64,000 nucleotides of DNA from JBHGBM01 sp041946965 (GCA_041946965.1 JBHGBM010000019.1:12649-76648); one strand, 5' to 3'. Counted from the first letter of the stretch, positions 37,082 through 47,600 are shown. The notes: generated by a model not told the origin, from the sequence alone. Made by a program: numbers and translations.

Positions 37082-38401
37082 TCAGGTTTTCTTGAGTGCG
37101 CCCGCGTTGCGCTGCACCTTTCGAATGGCGGCGATGATGTCTTCCATGTCGCGCCGGCTGCCGAGCAGCACGGTGTGGGCGAACCACAGCCCTTCCTTGC
37201 AGAGCCGGTCATTGGCCGGGCACTGGTTGCGCTCGCGCCAGTGCGCGATGTCCTGTTGCGAGTACACCGCGCGGTAGGCCCGCGAATTCAGCGTGTTTTC
37301 GAGAAAGGGGTGCCTGTTCAGAGACGTGTAGCCCGCGGCGATCGGAATTCCCTCGGCGCGCACGGCCGCGATGAAGCGCTCGCGCGGCAGCCCGCTCATC
37401 GCCTCGGCGTTGTAGCGCATCATGTACAGGTGGTAACCGTTGCGCGTGCAGCCGGGGTACATTCTGGCGGGGGCGACTCCGGGTGTTTCGCGCAGCATCT
37501 CGCTCAGATATGCGGCGTTGCGGTCGCGCGTTTTGGCCTGCTCGTCCAGCCGGCCGATCTGCGCCATCATGGCTGCTGCCTGGAATTCGCTCATGCGCAG
37601 GTTGATTCCGTTCCGGCACAATTTCGGGTCGGGGCCGTTCTCGTCTGGCGTGCGGTAATGCGAGTGGAAGCCGTAAGCGCGGCGGAACAGCGCTTCGTCG
37701 TTGCTGACCAGGGCGCCGGCCTCGCCGCCGGAGAGGTTCTTCAGCTTGTGAAAGCTGTAGCAGCCGAGATGGCCGATGGTGGCGGCTTTGCGGCCCCGCC
37801 ATTCGGCCCCGACCGCCTGGCAGGCGTCCTCCACCACCGGAACATTGCGCCGCTTGGAGATCTCCATGATCCGGTCCATGTCGGCCATGTTGCCGCCGAG
37901 GTGGATAGGCAGGATGCATCGCGTGCGCGGCGTGATCGCGGCCTCGATCTTCGTGGCGTCGATCATCGCCGAATCGGGGTCCGTGTCCACGAATACCGGC
38001 AGGGCGTAGTGCGCCAGGATCGCGTTCACCGTCGCGATGAACGTGTAGGGACCTACGATCACTTCATCTTTAGGTCCCACATCCACGGCGTGGAGCGCGG
38101 CCATGAGCGCACTGGTTCCATTCGCCGTTGCGAGGCAGTGGCGCGCGCCGGTGCGCTCCGCCCAGGTCTTCTCGAAGTCGCGGACGAAGTGGCCTTCCTT
38201 GCGCCACCAGCGGCCGGAACGGAAGACCTCGAGCCAGCCGCTCTCATCCTGGGGGCCGACCTGAGGCCAGCCCGGGAACTGGCTCGAGCGCGGCCGCACC
38301 GGCTGCCCGCCCAGCAGCGCCGGTTTCTCATCGGCGCCGGCAACTTGTCCGGCCCGAAGTGCGATTGCCGAAGCGGCGCCCGCGAACGTTCTTCGCAGCA
38401 T
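37082..38401 (-). CDS. Exported DegT/DnrJ/EryC1/StrS-family aminotransferase-like protein (A)
   Basis: 439 residues. The leader MLRRTFAGAASAIALRAGQVAG looks like a twin-arginine signal, unusual for this normally cytoplasmic PLP fold. The body is a full DegT protein: WWRKEGHFVRDFEKTWAERTG, ATANGTSALMAALHAV, DEVIVGPYTFIATVNAIL, VVEDACQAVGAEWRG and CYSFHKLKNLSGGEAGAL, where a Lys in the HKLKN segment should bind PLP. NLRMSEFQAAAMMAQIGRLDEQ and RCILPIHLGGN complete the fold. It would transaminate or otherwise modify a keto-sugar. Sequence around YPGCTRNGYHLY and CPANDRLC is shared with paralogue B at 61784-63103. It follows a ceramidase-like gene by 64 bp. Confidence 0.85.
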   Translation of the reverse strand: MLRRTFAGAASAIALRAGQVAGADEKPALLGGQPVRPRSSQFPGWPQVGPQDESGWLEVFRSGRWWRKEGHFVRDFEKTWAERTGARHCLATANGTSALMAALHAVDVGPKDEVIVGPYTFIATVNAILAHYALPVFVDTDPDSAMIDATKIEAAITPRTRCILPIHLGGNMADMDRIMEISKRRNVPVVEDACQAVGAEWRGRKAATIGHLGCYSFHKLKNLSGGEAGALVSNDEALFRRAYGFHSHYRTPDENGPDPKLCRNGINLRMSEFQAAAMMAQIGRLDEQAKTRDRNAAYLSEMLRETPGVAPARMYPGCTRNGYHLYMMRYNAEAMSGLPRERFIAAVRAEGIPIAAGYTSLNRHPFLENTLNSRAYRAVYSQQDIAHWRERNQCPANDRLCKEGLWFAHTVLLGSRRDMEDIIAAIRKVQRNAGALKKT

Positions 38402-38465
38402 GGCTCTATCATGTCAGAAAGTTGCCCGCGGCGGCACTCGCCAAACCGGCGGCGGGCTCGCGCTG

Positions 38466-39800
38466 CTACCGGGCGCTGCCCTGCAAGTACGAATTGACCG
38501 CGTTGGACAAATCCTCTTCAACCTGTTCCGTGAACGGGTTGGTGCGGATCTCGTATCCGCCCTCGGCGAAGGCCCGCCGCGTCGGCAGGTACCCCAGCCA
38601 CCCGTTTGTGTAGCCGAAGTAGAAGGTGTGGCGATACGGCGAGCGGTTGCGCACACCGATGGAAATCTCGCAGAACATCTCCACCGGCGCCGACCACAGC
38701 GCCAGATCGCTGTTGACAATGAGGAATCGTACCGGAAGCCGGATCGTTCCGGCCTCGCTGCCGGCGGCCTTGAGATAATCGCCGATGCCGGCATCCCACC
38801 CGAAGCCTTTCCGGCGCGGCGTTTCGATAACTTTTCCGCCCGCCCGGAGGCGCACGCCGGACGCCGCGGAAACCATCCCACGATTGGCCGCCAGGATTCT
38901 GTCTCCCAGCAGCACGTTGAATTCTTCAATGTGAGCCGCCCTGAAGTTCTCCTGGACGGTGTAGATGGGCGCAAGGTCGCCGGCCGCGCCGTTGATGAAC
39001 AGCATCGGCGCCCCGAGCTTTTCCTCCACGTAGGCCGTGACGATTCCGGGCGCATCCCCGCTGATCAGTTTGTTCGGTGAACCGAGCGCGGTGCCGTGCA
39101 TCGAATAGTTCGCGATGAGAGCGATGGGAGTCCCGTCCCTGCGCTCCAGCCGGATCAGGCCGATCTGCCGGTCCGCCGGGCCGTCCGGATTCAACCCGAG
39201 CGAGATGCGGCCCTGCGGGTCGCGTCCGCGCCGGCTGATGTTGGCGGATGAATAGCCGGTTCCGGCCGCCAGCCGCGCCGGCTCCAGTTTGCTGCGGGCC
39301 TCTTTGATGGCATCGATCAGGGATCTTTCCACCCAGGCCGTGTATTCGCGGTCGGGCTCGTGGTCATAGCGCTCGGGCATGATGACTTTCGCCAAACCGT
39401 GCGGCCCAACCTCGGGAGCGGAGTGCGTGTGAGTAACCGTCCACCAGACCTGGACCGGCTCGATTCCGGTCTCGCGCTTCAATTGCGCGGCAAACTCGTC
39501 GTAGACCGAAGGAGCGAACAGGCAAAGGTCGGAAGATGCCAGAAAGAACTGCGTGGATCCGTCGTCGATGGCCACGACGCGGTGGAAGATGCGATCGTGC
39601 ACGCCCGTCGATTGCCTGGCGGGATATCCCGCCAGCCATTTGCTGCCCGGCGGAGTGATATCGGCCTTCACGGCGGACGCCCGGAGGTTGCCGGTCTGCG
39701 CGGGCATCGGAGCCGGCATGGCAACCAGGGTGGCTGCCGCCAGAATGCAGATGCGGTTCATCAGGGCGCGGATCCGCGCGGTTGGCTCCATGCTGGACAT
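38466..39800 (-). CDS. Neutral-ceramidase-like exported protein (A)
   Basis: About 440 residues. The start is uncertain among several in-frame ATGs (39803, 39800, 39791, 39761); all lead into the signal peptide NRICILAAATLVAMPAPMPAQ. It contains the N-terminal domain of neutral/alkaline non-lysosomal ceramidases: ASAVKADITPPGSKWLAGYP, DLCLFAPSVYDEFAAQL, the zinc motif VTHTHSAPEVGPHG, NYSMHGTALG, and GAAGDLAPIY in place of the family GDVSPN segment. The catalytic Ser of true ceramidases is Ala here, so the substrate is probably not ceramide or the chemistry differs. The C-terminal ceramidase domain is missing. Divergent from a sulfatase about 45 bp away; followed by DegT-like gene A. Confidence 0.8.
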   Translation of the reverse strand: MSSMEPTARIRALMNRICILAAATLVAMPAPMPAQTGNLRASAVKADITPPGSKWLAGYPARQSTGVHDRIFHRVVAIDDGSTQFFLASSDLCLFAPSVYDEFAAQLKRETGIEPVQVWWTVTHTHSAPEVGPHGLAKVIMPERYDHEPDREYTAWVERSLIDAIKEARSKLEPARLAAGTGYSSANISRRGRDPQGRISLGLNPDGPADRQIGLIRLERRDGTPIALIANYSMHGTALGSPNKLISGDAPGIVTAYVEEKLGAPMLFINGAAGDLAPIYTVQENFRAAHIEEFNVLLGDRILAANRGMVSAASGVRLRAGGKVIETPRRKGFGWDAGIGDYLKAAGSEAGTIRLPVRFLIVNSDLALWSAPVEMFCEISIGVRNRSPYRHTFYFGYTNGWLGYLPTRRAFAEGGYEIRTNPFTEQVEEDLSNAVNSYLQGSAR

Positions 39801-39844
39801 CATACTTCCGCCAGGACCATAATGCGTGGTCGAATGGTCGCAGC

Positions 39845-41317
39845 ATGGTAGAACGCCAGCCAACCCTGACCCGCCGCGGCCTGCTTGGCGGCCTCGCGGC
39901 TCCCGCCATCGCCCGGAAGCGGCGTCCGAATATCCTCTTCATGATGAGCGACGACCACCCGGTCGCTCACCTGAGCTGTTACGGCAACCGTATTGTTCGC
40001 ACGCCCAATCTCGATCGTCTGGCGCAGTCCGGCGCCCGCTTCACCAACTGCTTCGTGGGCAACTCGCTCTGCGCGCCGGCCCGCGCCACTGCCCTGACCG
40101 GCTGCCACTCGCACATTAACGGGGTGCGCGGCAACTCGGAGGCGAAGGACGCGCCGCCCGAGTTCCTGCGCCCCGGCGTCGCCACCTGGCCGGAGCTGCT
40201 GAAGAAGGCCGGGTACCGCACCGCCGTGGTGGGCAAGTGGCACCTCAACGACGAGCCGCGCGGCTTCGATTATTCCTGCGTGCTGCCGGGCCAGGGCCTG
40301 TATTTCGATCCCGACTTCATCGAGAACGGCCGGCGCACGAAGATGCGGGGTTACGCCACGGATATCACCACCGCCCTGGCGCTGAAGTGGTTGGAGAGCG
40401 CCGGTCCCGGGCCCTTCGCCCTCGTCTATCAACACAAGGCGCCCCATCGTCCGTTCCTTCCGGCGCCGCGCCACGCGCGCCTGTTCGACGAGATCGAGTT
40501 CCCGCGCCCGTCCACGTACGACGACGATTACGCCACCCGCAGACTCGCGCGCGAGGCCGAGGACATGCGCTTCGACATCAGCCTCGCCGGCGATTACCAG
40601 GACCTGCCGAAGAACCTGTCCCCGGCGGAGCGCAAAGCCTGGATCTACCAGCGCTTTGTGAAAGACCATGCGCGTGCCACCGTGGGCGTGGATGAGAACG
40701 TGGGCCGCGTGCTGGATCTGCTCGACAAGCGCGGTCTCACCCGGAACACGCTGATCGTCTACACGTCCGACAACGGCTTCTTCCTGGGTGAGCACGGCTG
40801 GTACGACAAGCGCTTCATGTATGAGCCGTCGCTCCGCATCCCGCTGCTGGTGCATGCCCCCGGCGCGGCCGCCGGACAGGTCGAGGCGCACATGGTCCAA
40901 AACATCGACTTCGCGCCAACGATTCTCGACTACGCCGGCGTGCCGGCGCCCCCGGGAATGCAGGGCCGCAGTTTCCGGCCGCTGCTGGAAGGCCGCGAAC
41001 CGAGCGACTGGCGCCGGTCGATCTACTACACCTACTTCGAGAACTCCTGGGTGCTGCATGGCAAGGGCAGGGAAGCCATGCGCGACCCCAGCTTCGCGTT
41101 CTTCACGCCCCACCGCGTCTCGCCCCATCGCGGCGTGCGCACCCAGCGCTACAAGCTGATCGACTACTATCATGAGGGCGCGTACCGCGAGCTGTTCGAT
41201 CTCGAAAAGGACCCGGACGAGCTCCGCAACCTGAGCGGGAATCCCGGGTATGCAAAGGTGGAGGCCGAACTCGGTCGCGAGCTGAGCCGCCTGCGGAGGC
41301 AATATCGCGATGTGTAA
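39845..41317 (+). CDS. Tat-exported sulfatase, N-acetylglucosamine-6-sulfatase-like
   Basis: 490 residues from MVERQPTLTRRGLLGGLAAP, which supplies a twin-arginine signal; the longer frame is not signal-like. The sulfatase core has RPNILFMMSDDHPVAHLSC, the formylglycine motif CAPARATALTG (Cys76), YRTAVVGKWHLND, YQHKAPHRPFLP, VYTSDNGFFLGEHGWYDKRFMYEPSLRIPLL and ELFDLEKDPDELRNLSGNP. The GEHGWYDKRFMYE stretch is characteristic of the GlcNAc-6-sulfatase-type branch; that sub-assignment is from memory and not tested. It removes sulfate from a sugar in the periplasm. It stands alone on the plus strand between two minus-strand blocks. Confidence 0.9.
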   Translation: MVERQPTLTRRGLLGGLAAPAIARKRRPNILFMMSDDHPVAHLSCYGNRIVRTPNLDRLAQSGARFTNCFVGNSLCAPARATALTGCHSHINGVRGNSEAKDAPPEFLRPGVATWPELLKKAGYRTAVVGKWHLNDEPRGFDYSCVLPGQGLYFDPDFIENGRRTKMRGYATDITTALALKWLESAGPGPFALVYQHKAPHRPFLPAPRHARLFDEIEFPRPSTYDDDYATRRLAREAEDMRFDISLAGDYQDLPKNLSPAERKAWIYQRFVKDHARATVGVDENVGRVLDLLDKRGLTRNTLIVYTSDNGFFLGEHGWYDKRFMYEPSLRIPLLVHAPGAAAGQVEAHMVQNIDFAPTILDYAGVPAPPGMQGRSFRPLLEGREPSDWRRSIYYTYFENSWVLHGKGREAMRDPSFAFFTPHRVSPHRGVRTQRYKLIDYYHEGAYRELFDLEKDPDELRNLSGNPGYAKVEAELGRELSRLRRQYRDV

Positions 41318-41335
41318 CCGGCGCGGGTTCGCCGC

Positions 41336-43081
41336 CTATTTCGCCCCCGGCGCCAGGGGCGTCCGCACGTCCCGGATTCTGCTGCGCAGATCCTGACTGA
41401 TGCGGCGGGACTGAAAATCCTTCCACGGCATGAAAGGGCCGTCAATACATGTGAGGGCGCCGGAAGGACTGGAGCACTTCCCGCAAATGCCCACCCCGCA
41501 ACTGGTCATGTATTCGATTGCCCCGATCATGCGGTCCTCGGGCGCCATCTCCTTTTGGATCTCGAAACAGCGCCATACCATCTGTTCCGGACCACAATTG
41601 ATGAAGGCGATCCGCTGCCTCTCGGCCTCCGGCAGTCCGTCCACAACCGTCCTCAACAACTCGGGAACGTACCCGTGGAACCCGGTGCTGCCGTCGTCGG
41701 TGGCCAGGTAAACAGGACCCAGGCGCTCGAACCGGTCGATATCGAAGAGGTGTGTGCGAGACCTTCCGCCCAGGAGGAATACTTGTCTGTTGTTGGGACC
41801 GAGCTTGTGGGCGATCTCCAGCAGGGAAGCTGTTCCGGTTCCGCCGCCCACGAAAATGAGCGTGCTGTTCTCGAAGGACGGCACGCCACATCCGTAGGGC
41901 CCTCTGAGAAGGAGATCGGAGCCCACCGGCAATTCGGCCAGACGCTTGGTGAATTCGCCGGCGATTCGGACGACGATACTCTTCTCGGAGCAGGAAAAAA
42001 CCGCAAAGGGTTTCTCGCCGGCTCCGGGAATGCAGAGAAAGAAAAATTTCCCCGCAAGGTCGCCATCGTCATACTCTTTCGGAAGGCTTTCGAGAATCAG
42101 TTTAAACAGGCATCCGTCCAGTTGCCGGCGTGCCTTGAGGCGCGTCTTCACGTAATCCATGCGGACGGCCGACTCGCACGAACGCGCGTAGACGGAGTTC
42201 TCTCTGCCTTGACAGACGTCGCGCTCGAGTTGGGCCATGTATTCCCGAAACTGTCTGCTGTCCAACCCGGTAAGAGCGCTGCCGACACCGAACAGATCCG
42301 CCCCGGCCAGCTTGTATTGGGTCACGTGCTCGGGCGATGCAATCCCTCCCATCCCGATGATCACGGGTCCGGCCCCCACCGCCTTCCGCACCTGCTCGAC
42401 GGCGCGGAGACCCAAAGGACGGATGCCGTCGCCGGACAAGCCGCCGAACTTGTTGTGCAGCACGGGATTCCGGCCCACTGACACCACCGCCGGGCCGATT
42501 GTGTTGGTGACCGTGATGCCGGTTGCGCCGGCGTCCATAGCCGCGCGCGCCGTCCCCTCGAGGTCCGCAAAAGTGGCTGAGAGTTTTACGAATACCGGCA
42601 CATCCACCGCCTGAACCACCGCGGCCGTGATGCGCCGCAACAGTTCCATGTCCTGGCCCACTTGTGCTCCATAACCCTTGGCGTGGGGACAGGACATGTT
42701 GAGTTCGAAGCCATCCGCCAGCGTCTTCAGAATTTGAGCCGCTTCCACGAAACTCCCGGCATCGGAACCGAAAATCGAGACCAGCAGAAACTTGTCTTTG
42801 GGAATTTCGATGCCGTCGAATTCCGCAAGGAATTGACGAGCCCCGGGATTGGCCAGCCCGACCGCGTTGATATAGCATCCCGGAGCATATCTTGCATAGA
42901 TCGGCTCGCGATATCCCTGGCGCGGTTGCGCGCTGATGCTCTTGGTTGTGACGATGCCGATGGAAGGCACTTCCAGGAAGCACTTCTGAATCGTCGCGGC
43001 ATGAGTGCAGCGAATACCGGAGGGGATGACGAATCGGCCCTGAATTCTCTTGCGTCCGAGTTCGTAGGGACGGTCAAACAT
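41336..43081 (-). CDS. Fused dihydroorotate dehydrogenase-like (PyrD) / PyrK-like flavoprotein
   Basis: 581 residues without a signal, so cytoplasmic. Residues about 1-300 are a class-1B-like dihydroorotate dehydrogenase barrel: ADGFELNMSCPHAKGYG with the putative catalytic Cys131, VFVKLSATFADLEGTARAAMDAGATGITVTNT, KFGGLSGDGIRPLGLRAVEQV, IIGMGGIASPEH and ADLFGVGSAL. Residues about 305-575 are a PyrK-like ferredoxin-reductase module: ELPVGSDLLLRGPYGCG, FVGGGTGTASLLEIAHKLG, LATDDGSTGFHGYV and a 2Fe-2S cluster CGVGICGKCSSPSGALTC (ligand spacing C-x4-C-x2-C-x8-C). It would link flavin oxidation to NAD. The genes flanking it are sulfatases, not pyrimidine genes, so the true substrate is open. Confidence 0.82.
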   Translation of the reverse strand: MFDRPYELGRKRIQGRFVIPSGIRCTHAATIQKCFLEVPSIGIVTTKSISAQPRQGYREPIYARYAPGCYINAVGLANPGARQFLAEFDGIEIPKDKFLLVSIFGSDAGSFVEAAQILKTLADGFELNMSCPHAKGYGAQVGQDMELLRRITAAVVQAVDVPVFVKLSATFADLEGTARAAMDAGATGITVTNTIGPAVVSVGRNPVLHNKFGGLSGDGIRPLGLRAVEQVRKAVGAGPVIIGMGGIASPEHVTQYKLAGADLFGVGSALTGLDSRQFREYMAQLERDVCQGRENSVYARSCESAVRMDYVKTRLKARRQLDGCLFKLILESLPKEYDDGDLAGKFFFLCIPGAGEKPFAVFSCSEKSIVVRIAGEFTKRLAELPVGSDLLLRGPYGCGVPSFENSTLIFVGGGTGTASLLEIAHKLGPNNRQVFLLGGRSRTHLFDIDRFERLGPVYLATDDGSTGFHGYVPELLRTVVDGLPEAERQRIAFINCGPEQMVWRCFEIQKEMAPEDRMIGAIEYMTSCGVGICGKCSSPSGALTCIDGPFMPWKDFQSRRISQDLRSRIRDVRTPLAPGAK

Positions 43082-43160
43082 GGTTCAGGACAGATGATAG
43101 CAGGAACCGGCGGCCCCGCGACTTGGCTGCCGTTTGCATTTATCTCCACGACGCAGTGGT

Positions 43161-44456
43161 TCAGGCCGCGGGTCGTGAAACGTACTTGTCGCCGAACCTG
43201 TCCTGGTGCTCAGCCAGCCTTCGCTTGAGGTCTTCGAGTCTGGCGGCGTGAGCCGGTTTTTCCGCCAGGTTGTCGAGCTCCAGCGGGTCGCGGGCCAGGT
43301 CGAACAGTTGGTAGCGTTTCGCTTTCGGATACCAGATCAGCTTGTAGCGGCGGTCCCGTATCATTCGCTGGCAGTCCGTGTACGCGCCAAAGATATACTC
43401 GTGCGCCCGCGGCTGTTTCCGCCGCACCACGGGCGCGAAACTGGTTCCCTCCAGACCGGCCGGAATTTCAATGCCGGCCAACCCGCAGAGCGTGGGGAAC
43501 AAATCGTGCACGTACACCAGCGCGTCGGACTCGCCGCGCGGGATGCCCGGCCCGGCGAAGATCAACGGCGCTTTGAATTCCTCGTACAGGTTCTGCTTGC
43601 CCATCAGACCGTGGCGCCCGCCCACCGCCAGGCCCTGGTCGCTGGTGAAAACGAAGATGGTGTTTGAAAGACGCCCCGACCTTTCCAATTCGGCGAGAAT
43701 CCGGCCTACATGGTAATCCAGGCAGGTAATCGCGGCGTAATAGTCCGCCAGGTGCCGGCGCATTACCTCGGGAGTGCGCGGAAACGGCGCCAGGTTCTCA
43801 TCGCGGCGCGTGCCCGGATCGCCGTAGTCGAAGGGATGATCCGGCATGAAGTTTCCGGGCAGCCGGATCTTCGCCGGATCGTACATGTCCATGAAGCGCT
43901 TGGGAGCAACCCTCGGGTCGTGCGGCACCGGCGGCGCCAGGTAGGCGAAAAAGGGTTTCGCGGGATCGCAACCTCGAATGTATTCGATGGCGGCGTCCGC
44001 CAGGACCTCACTCGACTGCTCGCGGACTTCAACCTCCACGGGCGCGTAGACCGTCTTTTGGAAAGCCTCGCTGGCCGGAACGTATGTGTTGCTCTTCTTG
44101 CCGTTATGGTAAGTGAGATAGCCGGCCCGTTCGAACGCTTTGGGCAACAACGGCATGTTGCCCGGTGGATCTTTAGGGCCGGGGATTCGGAACAGCGACC
44201 TTCCGGTCATCAGCATGGTGCGGCTCGGCAGGCACATTGCGCTGACCATCCCGCCTTGCGAGTAGAAGTTCCGGAAGCTCATCCCGCGGCGCACCAGGGA
44301 GTCCAGGTTCGGCGTGTGAATCTCGTTGTTGCCGAGCGCGCGGATCGTGTCGAACCGCTGGTCGTCGGAATTGAACAGGACGACGTTCGGCCGCGTCATC
44401 GCCGGCAGTGACATGCCCGCCGCTACGCCCAGTACATCCCGCCGCGTGGGTAACAT
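43161..44456 (-). CDS. Tat-exported sulfatase
   Basis: 431 residues from MLPTRRDVLGVAAGMSLP (twin-arginine signal) with GGAGG 8 nt upstream. Core: RPNVVLFNSDDQRFDTIRALG, the formylglycine motif CLPSRTMLMTG (Cys75), AYLAPPVPHDPRVAP, DYYAAITCLDYHVGRIL, FTSDQGLAVGGRHGLMGKQNLYE and QLFDLARDPLELDNLAEKP. The DQGLAVG and HGLMGKQNLYE phrases place it with the broad choline-/iduronate-sulfatase-like group; the substrate is not predictable. Transcribed before the PyrD-PyrK fusion gene (79 bp) and after a receptor gene (203 bp). Confidence 0.9.
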   Translation of the reverse strand: MLPTRRDVLGVAAGMSLPAMTRPNVVLFNSDDQRFDTIRALGNNEIHTPNLDSLVRRGMSFRNFYSQGGMVSAMCLPSRTMLMTGRSLFRIPGPKDPPGNMPLLPKAFERAGYLTYHNGKKSNTYVPASEAFQKTVYAPVEVEVREQSSEVLADAAIEYIRGCDPAKPFFAYLAPPVPHDPRVAPKRFMDMYDPAKIRLPGNFMPDHPFDYGDPGTRRDENLAPFPRTPEVMRRHLADYYAAITCLDYHVGRILAELERSGRLSNTIFVFTSDQGLAVGGRHGLMGKQNLYEEFKAPLIFAGPGIPRGESDALVYVHDLFPTLCGLAGIEIPAGLEGTSFAPVVRRKQPRAHEYIFGAYTDCQRMIRDRRYKLIWYPKAKRYQLFDLARDPLELDNLAEKPAHAARLEDLKRRLAEHQDRFGDKYVSRPAA

Positions 44457-44659
44457 CTCGTGTCCTCCAGAATGGAATTGCCGGTGCTTCAATCTATCAG
44501 AATGTGAACCTCCCGCGATGCTGCATGACCACTACCTGCCACTGACGGTTCGCGATCTTCGCCGCGCGGAGTACGCTCCCGCGCGCGGGTTCGGCGGCGC
44601 AAGCCGGCGGCTTCGCGCACGTATGCCCCGCGCACGCCGTCGCAGACCCGGCCCGGCGC

Positions 44660-47600
44660 TTACCAGGCGAGCCGCAGGCTCAATTGAATTTCCCGCGCGG
44701 TGGCGCTCGCCAGCGTGCTGTTAATCTTTCCGAAATTGCCGTCGCCGCGGGCCTGGCCCGGGGCTCCGAACGCCGGCATGTTCGGCAGATTGACCACGTC
44801 CGCCCGGAAGGTCAGCCCGAAGCTCTCCGTCAGCCGGAACAGCTTGTGGATCGAAACGTCCACGCCGAAGAATCCCGGGCCGGGGCCGAGCGTGCGGGCG
44901 GCGTTGCCGAGAACCCCGTCTCCCGGCGCCTGGAACGCCGCGGTATCGAAGAACTGCCGGATCATCTCATCGCGCGTCCGGCCGCCCGGCAGGTTGGGGT
45001 CGCGCAGCAGGTTGGGCCGCTGCGATTCCGAAAACGCGTTCAGCCGGTTGGTGTTCTCGGTGACGCCGTAGGGCGGCCCCGTGCGGGCTTCGAGGATCCC
45101 GCCGACGGTCCAGCCGCCGATCACGTGATCGAGGACTGCGTTGCCGGGGCTGAAGCGCCGGCCTTTGCCCACCGGCAACTCGTAAAGCGAGCTGTACGCG
45201 ACGCGGTGCCGGATGTCGCTGCCGGACATGGCCTTATCCAAACCGCGCGCGTCCATGTGCTGGTAGCCGTTGCCGTTGCCGCCCCCAAGCTCGGAACTGG
45301 CTTCCACGTCGTCGAGGAACTTCGCCCAGGTGTAGTTCCCCAGCATGTTCAGCCCGTGGGAGAAGCGCTTCTCGACCTTCACATTGAGTGAGTGATAGGT
45401 GGAGTTGCCCCACGAGGGCGAGATGCTGGTCACGTTGCCGAACTGCGGGAAGCGCCGCTTGGTCTGGTCCTGAACCGCCGGACCGCGCCCGTTTACCAGC
45501 GGAATCTGGTTGATGTTCGTGTCGGGGCTGCCCAGCTTGTGTCCCACGTTGGCGATGTAGGCGTTCTCCCACAGAATGTTGCCGGGCAGTTCCTTCTGGA
45601 TGGTGAAGTTCCACTGTTGCGAGTAGCCATTCACGTGGTCGCGCGCGATGAAGTCCGGCGCGGTCGTGACCTTGGCGCCTACCGGCACCGCTCCGTATTC
45701 CGGACCCAGCTTGTCGCGCGATATGGCGGGCATGCCGGTGCGGAACAGGAACGCGGGCGTGTAACCGCCGTCCGGAGAAGTGAAGGAACCGTTGAGCGAG
45801 AACCCCAGCGCCTGCGTGTTATTGACCGAGCTGTAGTAGGAGCCGTTATAGAAAATGCCGTAGCCGCCGCGCAGCACCAGTCCTTTACGCGCCGTGTAGG
45901 CAAAACCGAAGCGCGGGCCCCAGTTGTTGGCGTCGAACTCGTGCGAGTACTTGTCCTCGCCGTTCACGCCCGCAAACGTCACTACGCCCGGCGTGCGCGA
46001 AACGGGGTTGATGGCGAATGCGTCGAAGCCGCTTTGGCGGTTCTTGGCCTCCCACCGCGGAAAGTCGATCTCCCAGCGCAGGCCGAGGTTCAGGGTCAGC
46101 TTGGGGGTGACTTTCCAATCGTCCTGAATGTAGAGTCCGAAGTAGTTGGAACGCGAATTCAGCACGTCGGTCTTCACGAGCGTGCCCGAGTTTACCCACC
46201 CCAACAGCAGCGAGGCCAGGCCGTTGTTGGTGGCGCGGTCGCTGAAGCTGAAGTAGCCGCCGCCGGAGGAGTCCTGCGTCTCGACGTTGGACGAACGCCG
46301 GACATCGATGCCGGTCTTGATGGAATGGTTGTTCTTGACCCAGAAGAGTCCGTCGCCGAACTGGTGCGTCTGGATGGGGTTCTGCACGCGCTGCACGGTG
46401 CTCTGCCCCAGTGTGCTCAGGCCGGTGACGCCGATGCGCGCCATATCCTCCCCCGACACTCCGGGCAGGTTCAGCTTGCCGTTGAAACCGGACCTCGCGC
46501 CGTAGCCGCGGTTCACGTATTTGCGGTTGTAAAGCATGTACCGGAACTCGTTGATCACGGTGGGCCGCAGGTTGTGGTTCCAGCTCACCAGGAAGTTCCG
46601 GTTCTCGTTCTCGCGATAGAACGCCCGGTCGTCGGCGATGGCGTTGGGGATGGCTGCGGCGACTTCCTCGGGAGCGTGCATGATGGTGACGCGCCCGAAC
46701 AGGCGGTCCGCCTCGCGGATCTGGTGGTCTATGCGTGTGGTGTAGAAGTCCTGGAGGAGCGGGTCGGACGTGTTGGCCCGATAGTTGGACGAGGGCGCCT
46801 TGGTTGGGTCGTTGCCCGGCTGGTTTGGCGCGGGGTACAGCGCCGCGAACGCTTTGCCCATAGGATCGATGCGGCTGGCCGGGATGACGTTATTGGGGAA
46901 CGGCTGCGCCGCGGTGGAGCCCACGCGCGTGGCCGGATCGAGCACCTTGATGTCCTTGCGCGCCGAGAAATCGCCGGCCACTTCCGCCGGCTGCGGCACC
47001 GTCTTGGCCACCGTCACGCCCGTGCGGCGGCGCCCGCCTTCGTAATTAAAGAAGAAGAAGGTCTTGTTCTTCCGGATCGGTCCGCCGAGCGAGCCGCCGA
47101 AGATGTTGTACCGCAGCGGCGCCTTGCCCGCGGAGAAGAACGTGCGCGCATTGAGCTTGTCGTTGCGCAGCCATTCGTACGCCGCCCCGTGCAGATCGTT
47201 GGTGCCCCCGCGGGTGGTCATCACGATGAACCCGCTGCCCGATCGGCCGTACTCGGCCGGGTAATTGTTGGCCAGGACCTTGAATTCCTGGAGCGATTCG
47301 TTGGGCGGGTTCAGGGAAAGCTGCGGGCTCCCGTTCGACTGGTTCTGCGCCACGCCGCCGTCCAGCGTCCACATCTGGTTGTAAGAGCGTCCGCCCGCCA
47401 GGGAAAACTTGGGGATCGACTGCCCGCCGTCCTCGCCCGTGAACGTGATGTTTCCCATCAGGCGGACCAGCGCGCCCACCCGCCGGCTCTCGATGGGCAT
47501 GTCGAGAATCATCTTGTTCTCGACCAGTTGGCCGAGAGCGCCGGTCTCGGACTCGAGCAACGGGGACGCGGCGGTCACGTTGATCACGTCGCTGATCTGG

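Noticed and set aside
36952..37212. 87-residue N-terminal extension of the fourth complete receptor
   Set aside because: Non-hydrophobic, Arg-rich and overlapping the DegT gene; a clean signal peptide starts at 36951.
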